From Symsagittifera roscoffensis (lineage: Eukaryota; Xenacoelomorpha; Acoela; Convolutidae), in NCBI RefSeq assembly GCF_963678635.1, contig NC_087062.1:10338670-10402669 (forward strand): 64,000 nt of DNA, in the 5' to 3' direction. Position numbers and translations under genes: made by a program. The notes beneath the pieces are model-generated. The model had not been told where the DNA came from. It saw nothing but the letters and a program-made list of their open reading frames with translations, and did no database searches. This document shows positions 10,981 to 24,068 of this stretch, in pieces (position 1 is the first letter of the stretch; each line of letters begins with the position of its first letter).

Positions 10981-13900
10981 TCTGAATATGCGAGCAAACT
11001 AAATTAAGACTCAGTTAGTTTTATCCAAAAAGGAATTGTGAAACGATGGAATACATACTAAGCTATTGATTTTAAAAAATTAACGTGTAAACTGTAGTAA
11101 AACTCCATACATTGCAATGATTTTTATGTAATTTTTTCTTCAACTGTAATTTAACTTTTCTTATAGTAATTTATTTATTTTTTCAAAAATGTTTTTTCGA
11201 AGTTTCAGTAGGTTTCAGATAAAATACTCTTTTTAATTGAATGATCATCTAATAAATTAGTTGAAAGGTCAAACTGGGTTTTGGGAAAAACGTAATTAGT
11301 TTTTTGATTAAAAGATATCAACTTTTGCGCAAAAACTCTTACCATTGAACCAAAAATTATAATTTGATACATTCATTCCCCGATCTACCCGTAATTAATC
11401 ATTGATATAACCCTTCAGGTAACGCGCGCCAAAATTTTGTAAAAAAACTGCGGAAAAAAAAGCAGTTGTTCTTACCATTCCCTTATCATCACATAAACCA
11501 TGAAACTTGACCACTCTTATTCCCCATCTTAATACATTGTAGACTCTATCTCCAATGTTAAAACTTAGCTGGGAAACCTGATGTTCTGTTCCCTATCTTA
11601 AAACTTAAGGGTCTCCCACCCCTCACTTCAGCCTCAACATATACTACTCCGATAAAACATAGGTAGGAACGATTCAGGGCAGATAAAGGTTCAAAACAGT
11701 ACAAAGTCAGGGTTAAATAAATCTTACAGGAGTAACTAGTTGGAAACTGCGCGCAAAACTTATACCGAAGCTGATGCCAATATTTTTTCAATTGTAGGCT
11801 TAATTGATTCCAGTTCTGAAAATGCCAAGAGTCATAAAAGAACAGAATCTCGCAGTATAACGATATACTTCTAAATTGTTTCAAAGTTTTTAAGAAATTA
11901 AGTCTTCCGAGAAAAATGTTCTACATTAAAACAGTTGAAGAAACTGACTGGGGAAAATTCTGAAAACTACAATATTGTGTCCGGGTAAGTAGAGGTTCTG
12001 ATTACTGTAAAATTCTAGGAAAATCAGATGAATGAATATCTGTAAAATTTTGGATACAAACACAACGGCCTAATTGAAGGCCCCCTTTTTAACTAAAACT
12101 TAAGTTTGAGCGTTTCTTACTCAATTTCGTCACCAATTTAAAAAAACTTGAAAAAGAAGTTTTTGCAGATGATTGATAACAATTCATTGTCAGCCTGCTT
12201 TTCAAAACAAAAAGAGATGAATGCAATATAATAAAAAATAGACCCGTGCCACTGCCATCTTTTGTTTCGATGATACTCGAGTGGATTATTTTAAAAGACT
12301 TTTTAAAAATACAGTTTTTTTCTATGGCGCAAATATTCCTCTGAAAAAACCTCTTAATAATTTTGCAGCCAATTGAAACGCAGAAAAAATTTGTTATAAC
12401 GACTACATTAAAGCTTTTGAAATGAAAACAAAAATTTTACACAATTAGAAATTTGTGGCTATTTACAAAATGGTTACAAAAAAAATATTACTCAATTTTA
12501 TACAAATTGCGATGTTTTTATTGGTTAATTTTTAAAGTTATGAATCAGTGACATGTCTTGTTGCAAAAAATCGTTCGGAATTTTCAAGATGCACAAACAT
12601 TTACGCATTCTAAAAAACAACAATCTTTTGGCAAATTCCGATATTTGATAATAATTTTTACATTCCGCATCAGTAGAAAAATTTCAAAAGAAATTAGTCA
12701 GTTACCTCTAGTTTCTGCTTCGTTTCTAGTCATCTTTTATCGAGACAAGAACATTTTGATTCATCGATAATTTTTTATATCAAAATTTTTTTTCTGAACT
12801 TTTATATTCATGTATTATCGCAGGTAGAGCAAAGCTCCGCTTCGCCTCTGTGTAAATATATCCATCCCTTCAAATTACCCCTAAGAAAGGGAAAGTATTA
12901 CATGGTTTCACCTGCTAAAGCAAGTTTTCCAAAATATTGGACAAAATTAAGCGCGAATGAAAGTTTTGATTCCATAAAATTGCCTTTCTCTAATATTCAG
13001 TTTGGACAACATTTACTTGGGTCTCTAGTGAAATTTTCACAAAGACAACAGAAACTGATCAAAAGTTTTCTCGGTGAAAGTATCGGTATTTGGTTTGAAT
13101 GACTTACCAATGTAATCCGGTTCCTCATCTGCACTAAGTCTTGCATCGTATTGACTTCTTTCTTGATTAAGCGATGTAAAAAACTTGCTCATGCGAGGTG
13201 AAACATTCACAGCGAGAAAAAAACAATCAGTGTGAAAACTTGACTGATCTCAAACGTTTGTTCCTTTATCACGCGAAGTAAGAAACTTAGTGCAGATGAA
13301 CAAAAATGTCACTTTCAAACCTGGATTTTTGTCAAGTCATTTAAATTATTTTTGATGGTTTTATAGATGGTAGTTTTAAACATTTGCTCTTGGTTATTGT
13401 AAACAATTTACTGATTTTCCAAGAAAATGTTCTCAAGGTAGACCTTGAAAAAGGCATTTTAGGTTGTACAATTTTTCGCCGCCAGTGAAAAAACCGGATT
13501 TTTTTTCTATTACCAAGTTTCCTAAAAACTTTTACAAAACTGACATTCTTCATTAATGAGTCTCGTTCTTTTTCAGGGTCCTTTTCTGAGATAATTTAGA
13601 GGCAAAAAAATTCACGATCGGAATCTCTTAGTGACTTGTTTTTCTTCTATAGAAGTGGAAATAGATTTTTTTTGGGTTTACATGATTTGTTGAGCTATTT
13701 TGATCTGCTTGTTTTTCATTAACTCTTTTCCAATGTAGTAGTTAAATGTAGCATATGATGTAGATTGGATAAAATATGATTTTTGTTCTAGTTGGTATGA
13801 TATCATTTGTGCAAACATATTTTGTTAGTGACTCTAAGAAGATCCAATGGTTTCAATGTTCTATGTGTGTTAATGTGAAATATGTCAATAATGTTTCAAC

Positions 13901-14430
13901 TGGTGATGACTTAGTGCAAGATAAACATGTAAATACATTTATTTTGAATATTCCAATTCTAATCCAAAAGAATTGTTTGGTATTTAGATGATAGAAACTC
14001 AGCCGACGACTACAAGATAGTGCTCCGGGACCTTAAAAATATTGTAAAATCAGAAAAAGACTATGGCTGAAAGCCTATACACAGAAATTGATTGCCAGCT
14101 ATGTTTTCTTGGACTGACCGCAAGTATGCAGTACAACACAAGTATAGGTAAAATTCAGAAAAAGCGTCCAAAAAAATCAAATCCAAGGATGAACTCGTAA
14201 TATTGGTCTCCACCATAGGCGAATCTTGTCGAAAAGAAGTGCTAAACAAAAAATTAGTTGAGCTGGAAAAGATATCGGAGGTTATTGATAAACTGGATGC
14301 ACATTATGGTTTTTACTTTCTAAAAAACTGCTTTAGCATTCCGAATATCCTATTTTTTTGCTTACATTTTCTTGTTTTTTGAAGTGTGATTTCTTGGAAA
14401 TAATACTATCAAATTTTACGGAACTATTTA
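10981..14430. other. AT-rich intergenic stretch without a supported gene
   Basis: Only short frames with no recognisable domain are present. Near 14160-14300 a frame shows a coding-like stretch (GESCRKEVLNKKLVELEK) whose diverged copy occurs near 18255-18350, so this end already belongs to the tandem repeat that follows. A short motif at about 12815-12860 (TATCGCAGG followed by GCTTCGCCTCTGTG) resembles one at about 52790-52840, suggesting another short interspersed repeat. Otherwise I see nothing. Confidence 0.6.
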
Positions 14431-17400
14431 TGCAAGGTAAAAATTGTAAAATTGAGAGTTAGTCAGTTTTTACGAGCAGATCTCCCGGCAATCAATGGTG
14501 GCTTGGGTGTATCTTCCGCTCGCTTACTTGCTTTTCCGCTTTTTTAACCTCAGCTGTAGAAGCGAAAGCTACCTCAGGTGAGATTTTTGGTTCGGAGGAC
14601 GAGGATGGAACAAATTATGATGCGTTAGAACTTTGAATTGATTCAGCATATTGTCATACCGTGTAAAAGCTCAAGATTGAAATAGTGGAATCAGCATCTT
14701 AGAACTGCAACTGTAATCCGCCTAGGTTCAAATAATTGCGAGAAAGCATAGATGCGTTTGCGGAAAAAATGTCAGGGTGACGCCGGCCATAGCTCTGAGA
14801 GTTTTCTGAAGGAACTCAGGGCAGGTAGTTTTCTTACGCAGAAGAGATCCCTAAAAATCTAGGCGCTATTGATGATAAAACTACTTTCGAAGAAATTTGT
14901 TTAATCATAGAGCCAAGAGAACAAAAGCGCAGTTATCAATAAACATTTGATAGACACGTAGCCTCATATCAGGTTAGTCTTTTTGAGTTAGTTTCAACTT
15001 CGGTTTATTCTAGGCATGTGCTAGTTTTCTCAATCTGGTTGGCTCGATTCTCAAACATCTGATTATCTTTACTTCTGTCCACATTATACTTTACTCTTCC
15101 ACATCCGAAGATTTTGACTGGATAATGTGATGAAGAGACTCCTGATTGTAACCTCGGTTATAATGATACTTTCTACCGTCTGATTCTACTTTATTGAAAA
15201 AAAAAATTAAACAGTAAAGGTGTTGTTCATAATTGGGGGAGATGCAGTTTTGCATTAACATAGCAAAAAAAGATTACGTAACAAAAAAAACAGGCATTCC
15301 AAAAAAAGACAAAACTCTTGCAAAAAACACAAGCTAAAGAGTAGATAGGTTGCGAGCCAATCAGTATAGAGAAAAGAAAATACTGGCTGGAAACTGATCT
15401 ACTTTTCGACTTTCGATTGTGATTGGATTATGACTTGTATACTTTAAACATGTCTACCTTCTGACTTCACTCCTCAAAATATTGTCATCGAAACTTAAAA
15501 TAAATCAAAAACACAAAAACAATAGATGTAGAACATTAAAACGTTAAGTACGGCACATCGGGCAAAAAGTTTGTCATAATAAGAGAAAGAGAAGTTCCCA
15601 AGCAGTGGAGTTTTCTTCGAGATACTCGTTTGGTGTTATTTTGATGTTAAGTGAAAGTTTTTACGCCTCAATCCAAAAATAATTAACAATGTGATTTTGT
15701 TTTTTGCACGACGCTTAAAAAAGTAATTCAGCCGATACATCATCTGATCTGATTTCTTCAAAGCAAACTTTTCTCTTCTTATTCGACCGATTTTATTTGA
15801 TGTTTAAACTCGTTCTTTCATTAACACTTGAGCTAGTTTACAAACTCTGATCTTGTATAATTTACAAATTTGTTTCTTTTTTTGCTTAATTGAGTCAAGG
15901 TTATGCGATGTAGACTGAGTTACTTTCTTTTTTGTAGGATGAAAAGCTTTTGAAACCCTACAAAAAATTTTTATGAAACTACTTTGATTTAGAAAAAAAT
16001 ATATAGCCTAATTTTTTCCTTGTCCCTTTTTGATTTCGCCTCAAGCTATGTTTACCTAAAACTTTTCCACTTGGTTACTGATCAACAAAATTTTTCTGAA
16101 AGCACGTATAACGGTGCTGATTGTGTTATTTCTCAGTTTTTCTTCAAGTTAACATTATTCGAGCTTTTTTTTATATATATCTAGTTTTTTTGTGACAGTG
16201 GCTTTATCTCATTTTCTTTTAGCTTTTATTTAGTTGTTTTGGGATATGAAGATAAGAGTATCTTGTCAAACTTCAATATGATTTTTGGAAATAAGTAGCA
16301 AATGTAAAAGTGAATAGTAGCCAACTTTTGCAAGCGGTTCGCCCGGCAGCCAAAAGTGACTTGGGTGTATCTTCCACTCGCCTTCTTGCTTTACCCGCTT
16401 TTTTAGCCTCAGCAGTAAAAGCGTAAGCTACCTCAGGTAAAATATTTGGTTTAGAGCACGTGGATGGAACATATAATGATGCATTAGATTTTAGTTTGAT
16501 TCAGCGAAAATAGCCCCGGAAAACGAAATCCAAAAGCTTGGACGGTGTTCATTTTTGATAAAGAAAATTCTCAAATGGTTTTAAATAAAACAACTGATCA
16601 GAAGAGGTTCGATAATTGCCAGCAAAAATTCGGATGCTTTACCGTCTGAAAAAACTAAAAATGAAATAGTCAAATCAGCAACTTAGAATTGCAATTGGAC
16701 TCCGTCTAACTTCAAAAAATTGCGAAAAAGCATAAAAGCGTTTGCGGAAAAACTGTAACCGAAGATTAATGGCACAACCTATCTTGTCTCAAACTACCGG
16801 AAGATTCTCTAAGTTTTCATTTTTGAGTAAGCTTATAAAGCTAATGGTCGCCAGCGCTCACATTCTTTCTGTTTTTGGGCAACGAAACCACAGGCCCGAT
16901 CAGAAACGACTGGACGGTTTGAGGCTCGTCCCATAGGCTGCTGGTAGACAGTCCCTGTGGGATGTAGGAATAGTTGATTCCCTATTCCTTAGTAGCGTAA
17001 GCGCAGGCTCGGTTTGTAACCCCGCAACAGTCCAGGCCGAAGATCGAAAATCTGATAAATACAGATAATTATTTAATGATGGATATATTTTTCAAGCAAT
17101 AGTTTTTAAATTCCAGGTTGCCGCCGACCCTAGCACTGAAACTTTTCTGAATAATTTCTGTAACAACTTGTGAACGTGCACCAAGGAACTCAGGGCAGGT
17201 AGTTTTCTTACGCAGACAATGTCCCTCGCACTACAGGTTGCTAACGCTGCTGTGTGCTCGGCACTACTGATGATAAAACTACTTTCAAAGAAATTTTTTT
17301 AATGATAGAACCAAGAAAACAGCAGCGCTGCTTTCAATAAATATATGATAGATCCGTAGCCTCATATCAAGTTAGAGGTTTTGAGTCCCTTTCAACTAAG

Positions 17401-17743
17401 GTTTATTCTCTGCAGTTGCTAGTTTTCTCAATCTGGTTGGCTCGATTCCCAACCGTCTGACTATCTGTACTTCTATCCACATTATACTTTACCCTTCCAT
17501 ATCCGAGGATTTTGACTGGATAATGTGATGAAGGGACCACTGATTGAAACCTCACTTACTATGATAATTTCCACCTTCTCATTATAATTTATTGAAAAAA
17601 AAGTAGAGGTAAAATTCATACTTGGGGAGATACAGTTTTGCAATTAACAAAGCAAATTAGGGTTACGAAACAAAAAGTAGACATGCCAAAAAAAGACATA
17701 TTTCATGCAAAAAATACATGCCAAGGAGTAGATACGTCCTGAG

Positions 17744-17919
17744 CCAATCAGTAAAATCCTTCGTACGTTTGTTTTCTTATCTAGATTGTGATTGGCTTCA
17801 AACTGGTCTACTATATGACATTTGATTGTGATTGGTCTATTTTGTGATTGGTTTGTTTTCTTATCTCGATAGTGATTGGCTGGAAGCTGATCTACTTTAT
17901 GACTTTCGATTGTGATTGG
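17744..17919. promoter_or_regulatory. CCAAT-box cluster within the repeat unit
   Basis: CCAAT occurs on the + strand at 17744 and as ATTGG (minus-strand CCAAT) at 17791, 17831, 17847, 17875 and 17915, most within the longer word TGTGATTGG. Reduced versions of the cluster sit at the same place in the other units (about 15355-15430 and 20815-20905). CCAAT is the NF-Y binding core. Retention in every unit suggests a promoter belonging to the repeat, but no start site can be shown. Confidence 0.4.
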
Positions 17920-18937
17920 ATTATGACTTGTATACTTTAAACATGTCTACCTTCTGACTGCACTCCTCAAAATATTGTCATCGAAACTTAAAATAAAACA
18001 AGAACACAAAAACAATAGATGTAGAACATTAAAACAGTTAAGTACAGCACATCGGGCAAAAAGTTTGTCATAATCAGAGCAAGAAAAGTTCTCAAGCAGT
18101 GGAATTTTTGTTCGACTTAGTCGTTTGGTGCAATTTTGATGTAAGGTGTAAGTTTCTACGCCTCAGTTCAAAAAAAAATTAACTATGTACTTTTATTTTT
18201 CGCCCGACGCAAAATAATGTAATTTAATCGATACAGCATCTGATCTGTGATATTTGGGCTCCCCTATAAGCGAATCGTTTCGAAAAGAACTGCTACGCAA
18301 AAAACATAGCAGAACTGGAAAAGATTTTGGAGGTTATTGATAAGCTGGGTGCATATAACAGTTTTTTATCTCCTACAAAAGCGCTTTAGGATGCCAAAAC
18401 TTCTATGTTTTTGCGTACAAACCCTTTTTTTGCAGAGGGTTTTTTTGAAAACAAGTAACAAATGTAAAAAAGAATGGTAGCCAATTTTTGCAAGAGGTTT
18501 GCCCGAAGGTGACTTGGGTGTATCTTCCGCTCGCCTCCTTGCTTCACTTTTTCTAAGCCTCCGTAGTAGATGCGAAAGCTACCTCAGGTGAAATATTTGG
18601 TTTGGAGCAGGTGGATGGAACATTTAGTGATGCATTAGATTTTAATTTGAATCAACGAAAATAGCTCCGTAAAACGAAATCCAAAAAATTTGGACAGGGC
18701 TCATTTTTGATTAAAAAAATTCCGATGGCAATTGTTGAATGCTTTACCGTGTAAAATTCTCAAAAACGAAATGGTGGAACCAGCAGCTTAGAATTGTAAT
18801 TGAACTCCGTCTAACAACAAAAAGTTCCGAAAAAAAGTACAAAAGCGTTTAAAAACTTTAGATAAAGTATATCTTTTTATAAAAGTATAAAAACTTTAAC
18901 CGAAGATGAATGGCACAACCTATCTTGTCTCAAACTG

Positions 18938-19858
18938 TGTGACATTTGACCAGAATGTACGAAAAAGCAGTTTCGCAATCAAATTTTCGTCGATCAGAAA
19001 AAGAACATCTAACCAGGAAGATTGATGGTTTTGATGGATTAGCGACGTTATTTGAACGATTAGACAAATTGGGAGGGGTTAGTTTTAACTGACATGCTAA
19101 TTTCTAAAGTTTCGAATTGGACGTGAACGACACGTAACCTTTTTATATTTCGCACACGCTGAAACGGCAAAACAGAACAACAACAGTTGCAGTAGAAATA
19201 ACTACGAGAAAACGACAACAGATTGAAATTGTAACTGAAGATTGTCAGGAACCATTCCGAGTTGTAAAGATTGTGCCGCTACAATCATTACAATGTAGAA
19301 CCTGAGAAAAAGGAAGGGTGTTGGGACGGCGTGTCCAGCCTTCCGGAAAAAAATAGGACTGCTATTTCCCCGGATTCCAGAATCCCGAGGGGTCTCGGGC
19401 CCAAAACTCAAACTGTTTTATATAAACTTTTAGCTGCCTGGTCATGTCCTGAGTTGAATTTAATTAACATCCAGATTCAATTTCAGAGAATGAGAAGCAA
19501 TGAGTGAGTGAAAGGGTTGATCCATCTTCGATGGAGATGATGACTTTTGTCTACTGAACAAAAACAATAGTAATATAATAAATAGTAGTAGCCCAGTTTT
19601 TAGGAGTGACCTCGTGGTCTGGGGATATTGAGGCCCAGCCATGAGCTCACTATTTTTGCATAGAATTAAGTTAATTTGAGCGTTCTAGTCGAAACCGGAA
19701 AGCAGTAACGTTTTGTCGAAGTGATGTTAGAAAGACCACCAAAAGAACTGGCTTTGGCAGAGAAGGTGAAAAACATGTAGAGCTGTGTTTAGACGCTAGC
19801 CAGTCGTTTTCGAAACTAGCTTTATTTTCCGTCGATGTTTACTTCCGGGCGAATTTAC
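18938..19858 (+). mobile_element. Solo LTR of a Ty3/gypsy-like element
   Basis: A 921-bp segment is present in unit 3 of the tandem array and absent from the same position in unit 2 (near 16793). It begins TGTGAC, ends TTTAC and is flanked by the 4-bp direct repeat ACTG (18934-18937 and 19859-19862). The giant element's LTR also starts TGTG, ends TTAC, is about 897 bp and uses a 4-bp duplication. About 580 bp in, this segment has GGTTGATCCATC followed by a diverged inverted copy and then a CCCAGTTTTTA block, paralleling GGTTGATCCATC and CCCGGTTTTTA in the giant LTR. I therefore read it as a solo LTR of a related family. Confidence 0.7.
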
Positions 19859-21390
19859 ACTGCCGAAAGATTCTCTAGGTTTTCAATTTTGAGTGCCCTT
19901 ATGTGGCTAAGTGTCAACAGCGCTCATATTGTTTCTGTTTTTGAGCAACGACACCACAGGACCGATCAGAAGCCACGACGATTTGACGCTCGTCCCATGG
20001 GCTGCTGGTAGGCAGCCCCTGTGGGATGTAGTGGTAGTTGATTCCCTATTCCTTAGTAGCGTAATCGCAGGCTCGGTTTGTAACCCCGGAACGGTCCAGG
20101 CGGAAGATCGGAAATCTGACAAATAAAGGTAATTAATTAATGATGGATATGTTTTTCAAGCAATCGTTTCTGAAGTTCATGGTGCCGCGGACCCTAGCAC
20201 TAAAAATTTTCTGGATAAATTCTTTAAGAACTTGAGCATGTGTACCGAGGAACACTCAGGGCAGGTAGTTTTCTTACGGAGACAATGTCCCTCGCAATAC
20301 AGAATGCTAACGCTGCTGTGTGCTCCGCACTACTGATGATAAAACTACTTTAAAAGAATTTTTTCATTTTAGAGAGCCAAGAGAACAACAGCGCTGCTTT
20401 CAATGAATATATGATAGACCCGTAGCCTCATCAAGTTAGCCTTTTTGAGTCACTTTCAGCTCCGGTTTATTCTCTGCAGGTGCTAGTTTTCTCAATCTGG
20501 TTGGCTCGATTGCCAACCTTCTGGACTATCTGTACTTCTATCCACATTATACTTTACTCTTCCATATCCGATGATTTTGACTGACTGGACATTGTGATGA
20601 AGGGATTCCTGACCGTAACCTTGGTTACTATGTTACTTTCCAACTTCTGATTTAAAAATTTTAAAAAAGAGAGGTAATATTCATATTTGGGGGATATGCA
20701 GTTTTGCAATTACCACAGCAAAATAAAGATACGAAACAAAAAGTAGACATGCCAAAAAATAGACATGCTTCTTGCAAAAAACACATGCCACGGAGTAGAT
20801 ACGTCGTGAGCCAGTCAGTAAACTCCATCGTACGTTTGTTTTCTTATCTCGATTGTGATTGGCTTCAAACTGGTCTATTCTATGACATTCGATTGTGATT
20901 GGCCTATGACTTCTATACTTCATGACATGTCTACCTTTTGACTGCGCTACACAACATAATGTCATGGAACTGTAAAAAAAAAGCTGGAACAAGAACACAA
21001 AAACATTAAAACAGTTAAGTATGGCACATCGGGCAAAAAATTTGTCATAATAAGAGAAAGAGAAGTTCTCAAGCAGTGGAGTTTTCTTCGAGATACTCGT
21101 TTGGTGTAATTTTGATGTAAAGTGTAAGTTTTTACGCCTCAATCCAAAAATTATTTACAATGTATTTTTGTTTTTCGTCCGACGAACAATAAGGTTATTC
21201 AGTCGATACAGCATCTGATCTGATTTCCTCAAAGCATCTTTTTTTCTTCTTATTCATCCCATTTTCTTTGATGTTAGAACTCGTTATTTCTTTAACACTT
21301 GATTTAGTTTACCAACTCATATCTTGTATAATTTACTAATTTGTTTCTTTTTTTTTAAGATTGGGTCCGGGTTACCTAAGTTAACTTCTT

Positions 21391-22666
21391 TGTCATAATA
21401 AGAGAAAGAGAAGTTCTCAAGCAGTGGAGTTTTCTTCGACATACTCGTTTGGTGTAATTTTGATAAGGTAATTCAGTCGATCCAGCATCTGATCTGATTT
21501 CCTCAAAGCCTCTTTGAATAAGGTAATTCAGTCGATACAGCATCTGATCTGATTTCCTCAAAGCATCTTTTTTCCTCTTATTCATCCGATTTTCTTTGAT
21601 GTTAGAACTCGTTCTTTCTTTAACACTTGATCTAGTTTACCAACTCTGATCTTGTATAATTTACTAATTTGTTTCTTTTTTTTTGCTTAATTGGGTCCGG
21701 GTTACGCAATGTAGACTGAGTTACTTTCTTTGTCATAATCAGAGAAAGAGAAATTCTCAAGCAGTGGAGTTTTCTTCGATATACTCGTTTGGTGTAATTT
21801 TGATGTAAATTCGTTTGGTGTAAATTTGTCATAATAAGAGAAGGAGAAGTTCTCAAGCAGTGGAGTTTTCTTCGAGATACTCGTTTGGTGTAATTTTGAT
21901 AAGGTAATTCAGTCGATACAGCATCTTGTACTCTGACCTTGTATAATTTACTAATTTGTTTCTTTTTTTTTTGCTTAATTGGGTCCGGGTTACGCAATGT
22001 AGACTGAATTACCTTCTTTGTCATAATAAGAGAAAGAGAAGTTCTCAAGCAGTGGAGTTTTCTTCGAGATACTCCTTTGGTGTAATTTTGATGTAAAGTG
22101 TAAGTTTTTACGCCTCAATTCAAAAATTATTTACAATGTATTTTTGTTTTTCGTCCGACGCACAATAAGGTGATTCAGTCGATACAGCATGTGATCTGAT
22201 TTCCTCAAAGCATCTTTTTTTCTTATTATTCATCCAATTTTCTTTGATGTTAGAACTCGTTCTTTCTTTAACACTTGATCTAGTTTACCAACTCTGATCT
22301 TTTTTAAATTACTAATTTGTTTCTTTTTTTTTGCTTAATTGGGTTCGGGTTACGTAATGTAGACTCAGTTACCTCTTTGTCATAATAAGAGAAAGAGAAG
22401 TTCTCAAGCAGTGGAGTTTTCTTCGAGATACTCGTTTGGTGTAATTTTGATGTAAATTCGTTTGGTGTAACTTTGTCATAATAAGAGAAAGAGAAGTTCT
22501 CAAGCAGTGGAGTTTTCTTCGAGATACTCGTTTGGTGTAATTTTGATAAGGTAATTCAGTCGATACAGCATCTGATCTGATTTCCTCAAAGCATCTTTGA
22601 ATAAGGTAATTCAGTCGATACAGCATCTGATCTGATTTCCTCAAAGCATCTTTTTTCCTCTTATTC
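21391..22666 (+). repeat. Compressed sub-repeat array at the left flank of the giant element
   Basis: The phrase beginning TTTGTCATAATAAGAGAAAG and continuing through GTTCTCAAGCAGTGGAG recurs at about 21391, 21732, 21826, 22021, 22377 and 22475, as well as once in each full unit upstream and again at 45418. Intervening lengths vary (about 95-355 bp) because different parts of the parent unit are kept. Minus-strand frames through it give repetitive peptides, which I treat as by-products of the repeat. The giant LTR element is inserted in the last copy. Confidence 0.8.
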
Positions 22667-23563
22667 TGTGCCAGTCGGTCATATTTGGAAGTTTGACCTT
22701 GAGAAAAGCAAGAGCACTTAATTTTGGGGTGAAATTTAATTTTTCAAAAATTCGAATGGAGCCTGTCATGCACGATTTTCTCGCGATAACTGAAAACCGA
22801 AAAAGAGAATTCAGAACGATCAAACAACAATCGCGGGAAAGTTGCTAGATAAAACAGTGGGAAATTGCTATTCGCAATTTCTGTCAGAATAGAACGAGAG
22901 TAGAGCTGTCCCATCTGAAACAGAGACAGGCGTATTCCCGAGAACTGGATTGTCATCACTCGATTGAATTATTATTTGAACTGAACTAGAGTGAACCTTC
23001 GGTGGAAAGGTGGACAGCTTGAGTGTCCCAATGGTTCACGAGAAACTACATCCTAGAGTTAAAACTTGTCCTTGTCATTGAAACATTAAAACTCATTTAG
23101 TTACATTATTTAATTCTCGAGTTAATTACCGACTGAAGTACTTCCCTTTCTTGAGTGTGCTACGATGTGAGTACTTAATTTAAATTTCTAGAGTGTGTTT
23201 TATGATTGTTATGTTGAGGTAAGGCGAGTTTTAGGTTGATCCATCTGAAATGGATCAAAGTTCCACTGTCCAATAAAAAGTAACTTAACGGATTGTTCCA
23301 ACCCGGTTTTTAACGGCGTTCGTGTATTTTGGGTATCTAGAGACCTAAGTATGGGGACCTTATTATTTCTAGAGTGGGGGGATATTTTGGTAGTAGCCTT
23401 TAAGCTGTAACGGGTCGTAGTCTCATGTCACAAGCGAACCGAATTGGCTCCGACTGATTTGAGGTAGAAAAACACAAGAGATAGTGTCCCTGACTCTTGA
23501 GCCAATGGTTATACGGCCTATTTTTCTTAAGCCTCATGTGTGACTACAGTAGACGAATGTTAC
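22667..23563 (+). repeat. 5' LTR of the giant element
   Basis: It begins TGTGCCAGTCGG and ends GAATGTTAC. It aligns end to end with the 3' LTR with about ten substitutions and one G-run length difference counted by eye, so near 99% identity. A perfect 9-bp stem with 5-nt loop lies at 23236-23258 and AATAAA at 23272-23277. Confidence 0.92.
23219..23277 (+). promoter_or_regulatory. LTR splice donor candidate, hairpin and poly(A) signal
   Basis: GAG|GTAAGG at 23219 fits the splice-donor consensus. It is followed by a perfect inverted repeat (TTGATCCAT at 23236-23244, ATGGATCAA at 23250-23258, loop CTGAA) and AATAAA at 23272-23277. The same arrangement is kept in the 3' LTR (AATAAA at 44949-44954). 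A hairpin beside the poly(A) signal is how some retroviruses tune end formation in the two LTRs; that role here is inference. Confidence 0.45.
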
Positions 23564-23575
23564 ATAGTGTTTTTA

Positions 23576-23593
23576 TGGCGCTCCTGGGTGTTT
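23576..23593 (+). other. Candidate primer binding site
   Basis: TGGCGCTCCTGGGTGTTT starts 12 nt after the LTR end. It has the TGG expected opposite the CCA end of a tRNA primer, but I cannot match the following bases to a particular tRNA, and the 12-nt offset is larger than usual. Weak call. Confidence 0.2.
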
Positions 23594-24068
23594 ACGACAT
23601 CAAGACTACTGAGTCGAACCCACTTGAGACAGCTTCGGGCTGAATGCCCATTCTAGAGTACCGGTGGTACGGTTCGGCAGGAACGTGCAAACCTTCCGGT
23701 TGTACCGTGATAGCTTTTTAAGAAAACTCGAGAAAACTTCCTGGTACGCTCTCCGAACGAGGCTTAGCTAACCGAGTAAAAGGGGGCAACTAGGGGGACA
23801 AAAACACGAGCAAAAAGACAAAAAGCAAAACAAAAACCAGAAAAGAATAGAAAAAGGAACAAAAACCATAAAACGAAAAAGACAGTGACTTTGACACCAG
23901 ATTAGTTGGATCAAACCTTTATATTAATTAAATAGTATACCCATACTGTTTTACAAGTTCGATCGTTTCGATCAACCTAGCAATTTAACCCAGTAACCTC
24001 AATAAAGTGCCCGAGTGTGGGGCGTTGTCAAGGGTTTTCAGATAGCTTGGAACTTAGCTGGACAACAA

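Larger units (their letters stand above)
14440..22666 (+). repeat. Tandem array of diverged 1.9-2.9 kb units (left part)
   Basis: Units begin near 14440, 16300 and 18450. Shared landmarks in order are GGGTGTATCTTCC (14504, 16362, 18514), GAAAGCTACCTCAGG, a block with CTGCTGGTAGRCAG (16937 and 20000; missing from the first unit), ACTCAGGGCAGGTAGTTTTC, CTCAATCTGGTTGGCTCGAT (15031, 17431, 20491), TGTGATTGG motifs, and CATCGGGCAAAAA followed by TTTGTCATAAT. Unit lengths differ because of a 400-bp loss in unit 1 and a solo LTR in unit 3. The array is cut by the giant LTR element at 22666/22667 and resumes at 45240. I find no intact ORF in the unit and do not know its origin. Confidence 0.8.

Noticed and set aside
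16925-17070. Possible tRNA-like sequence (GGTTTGTAACCCC) in the repeat units at 17000 and 20070
   Set aside because: B-box match is imperfect and I could not fold a cloverleaf; not enough for an RNA gene call.
20681-21142. 153-codon minus-strand ORF in the tandem unit
   Set aside because: Not preserved in the other units and rich in residues expected from AT-rich DNA; no domain.
21391-22666. CRISPR-like array
   Set aside because: Repeats are long, of unequal spacing and separated by parts of the same unit, in a eukaryotic genome.
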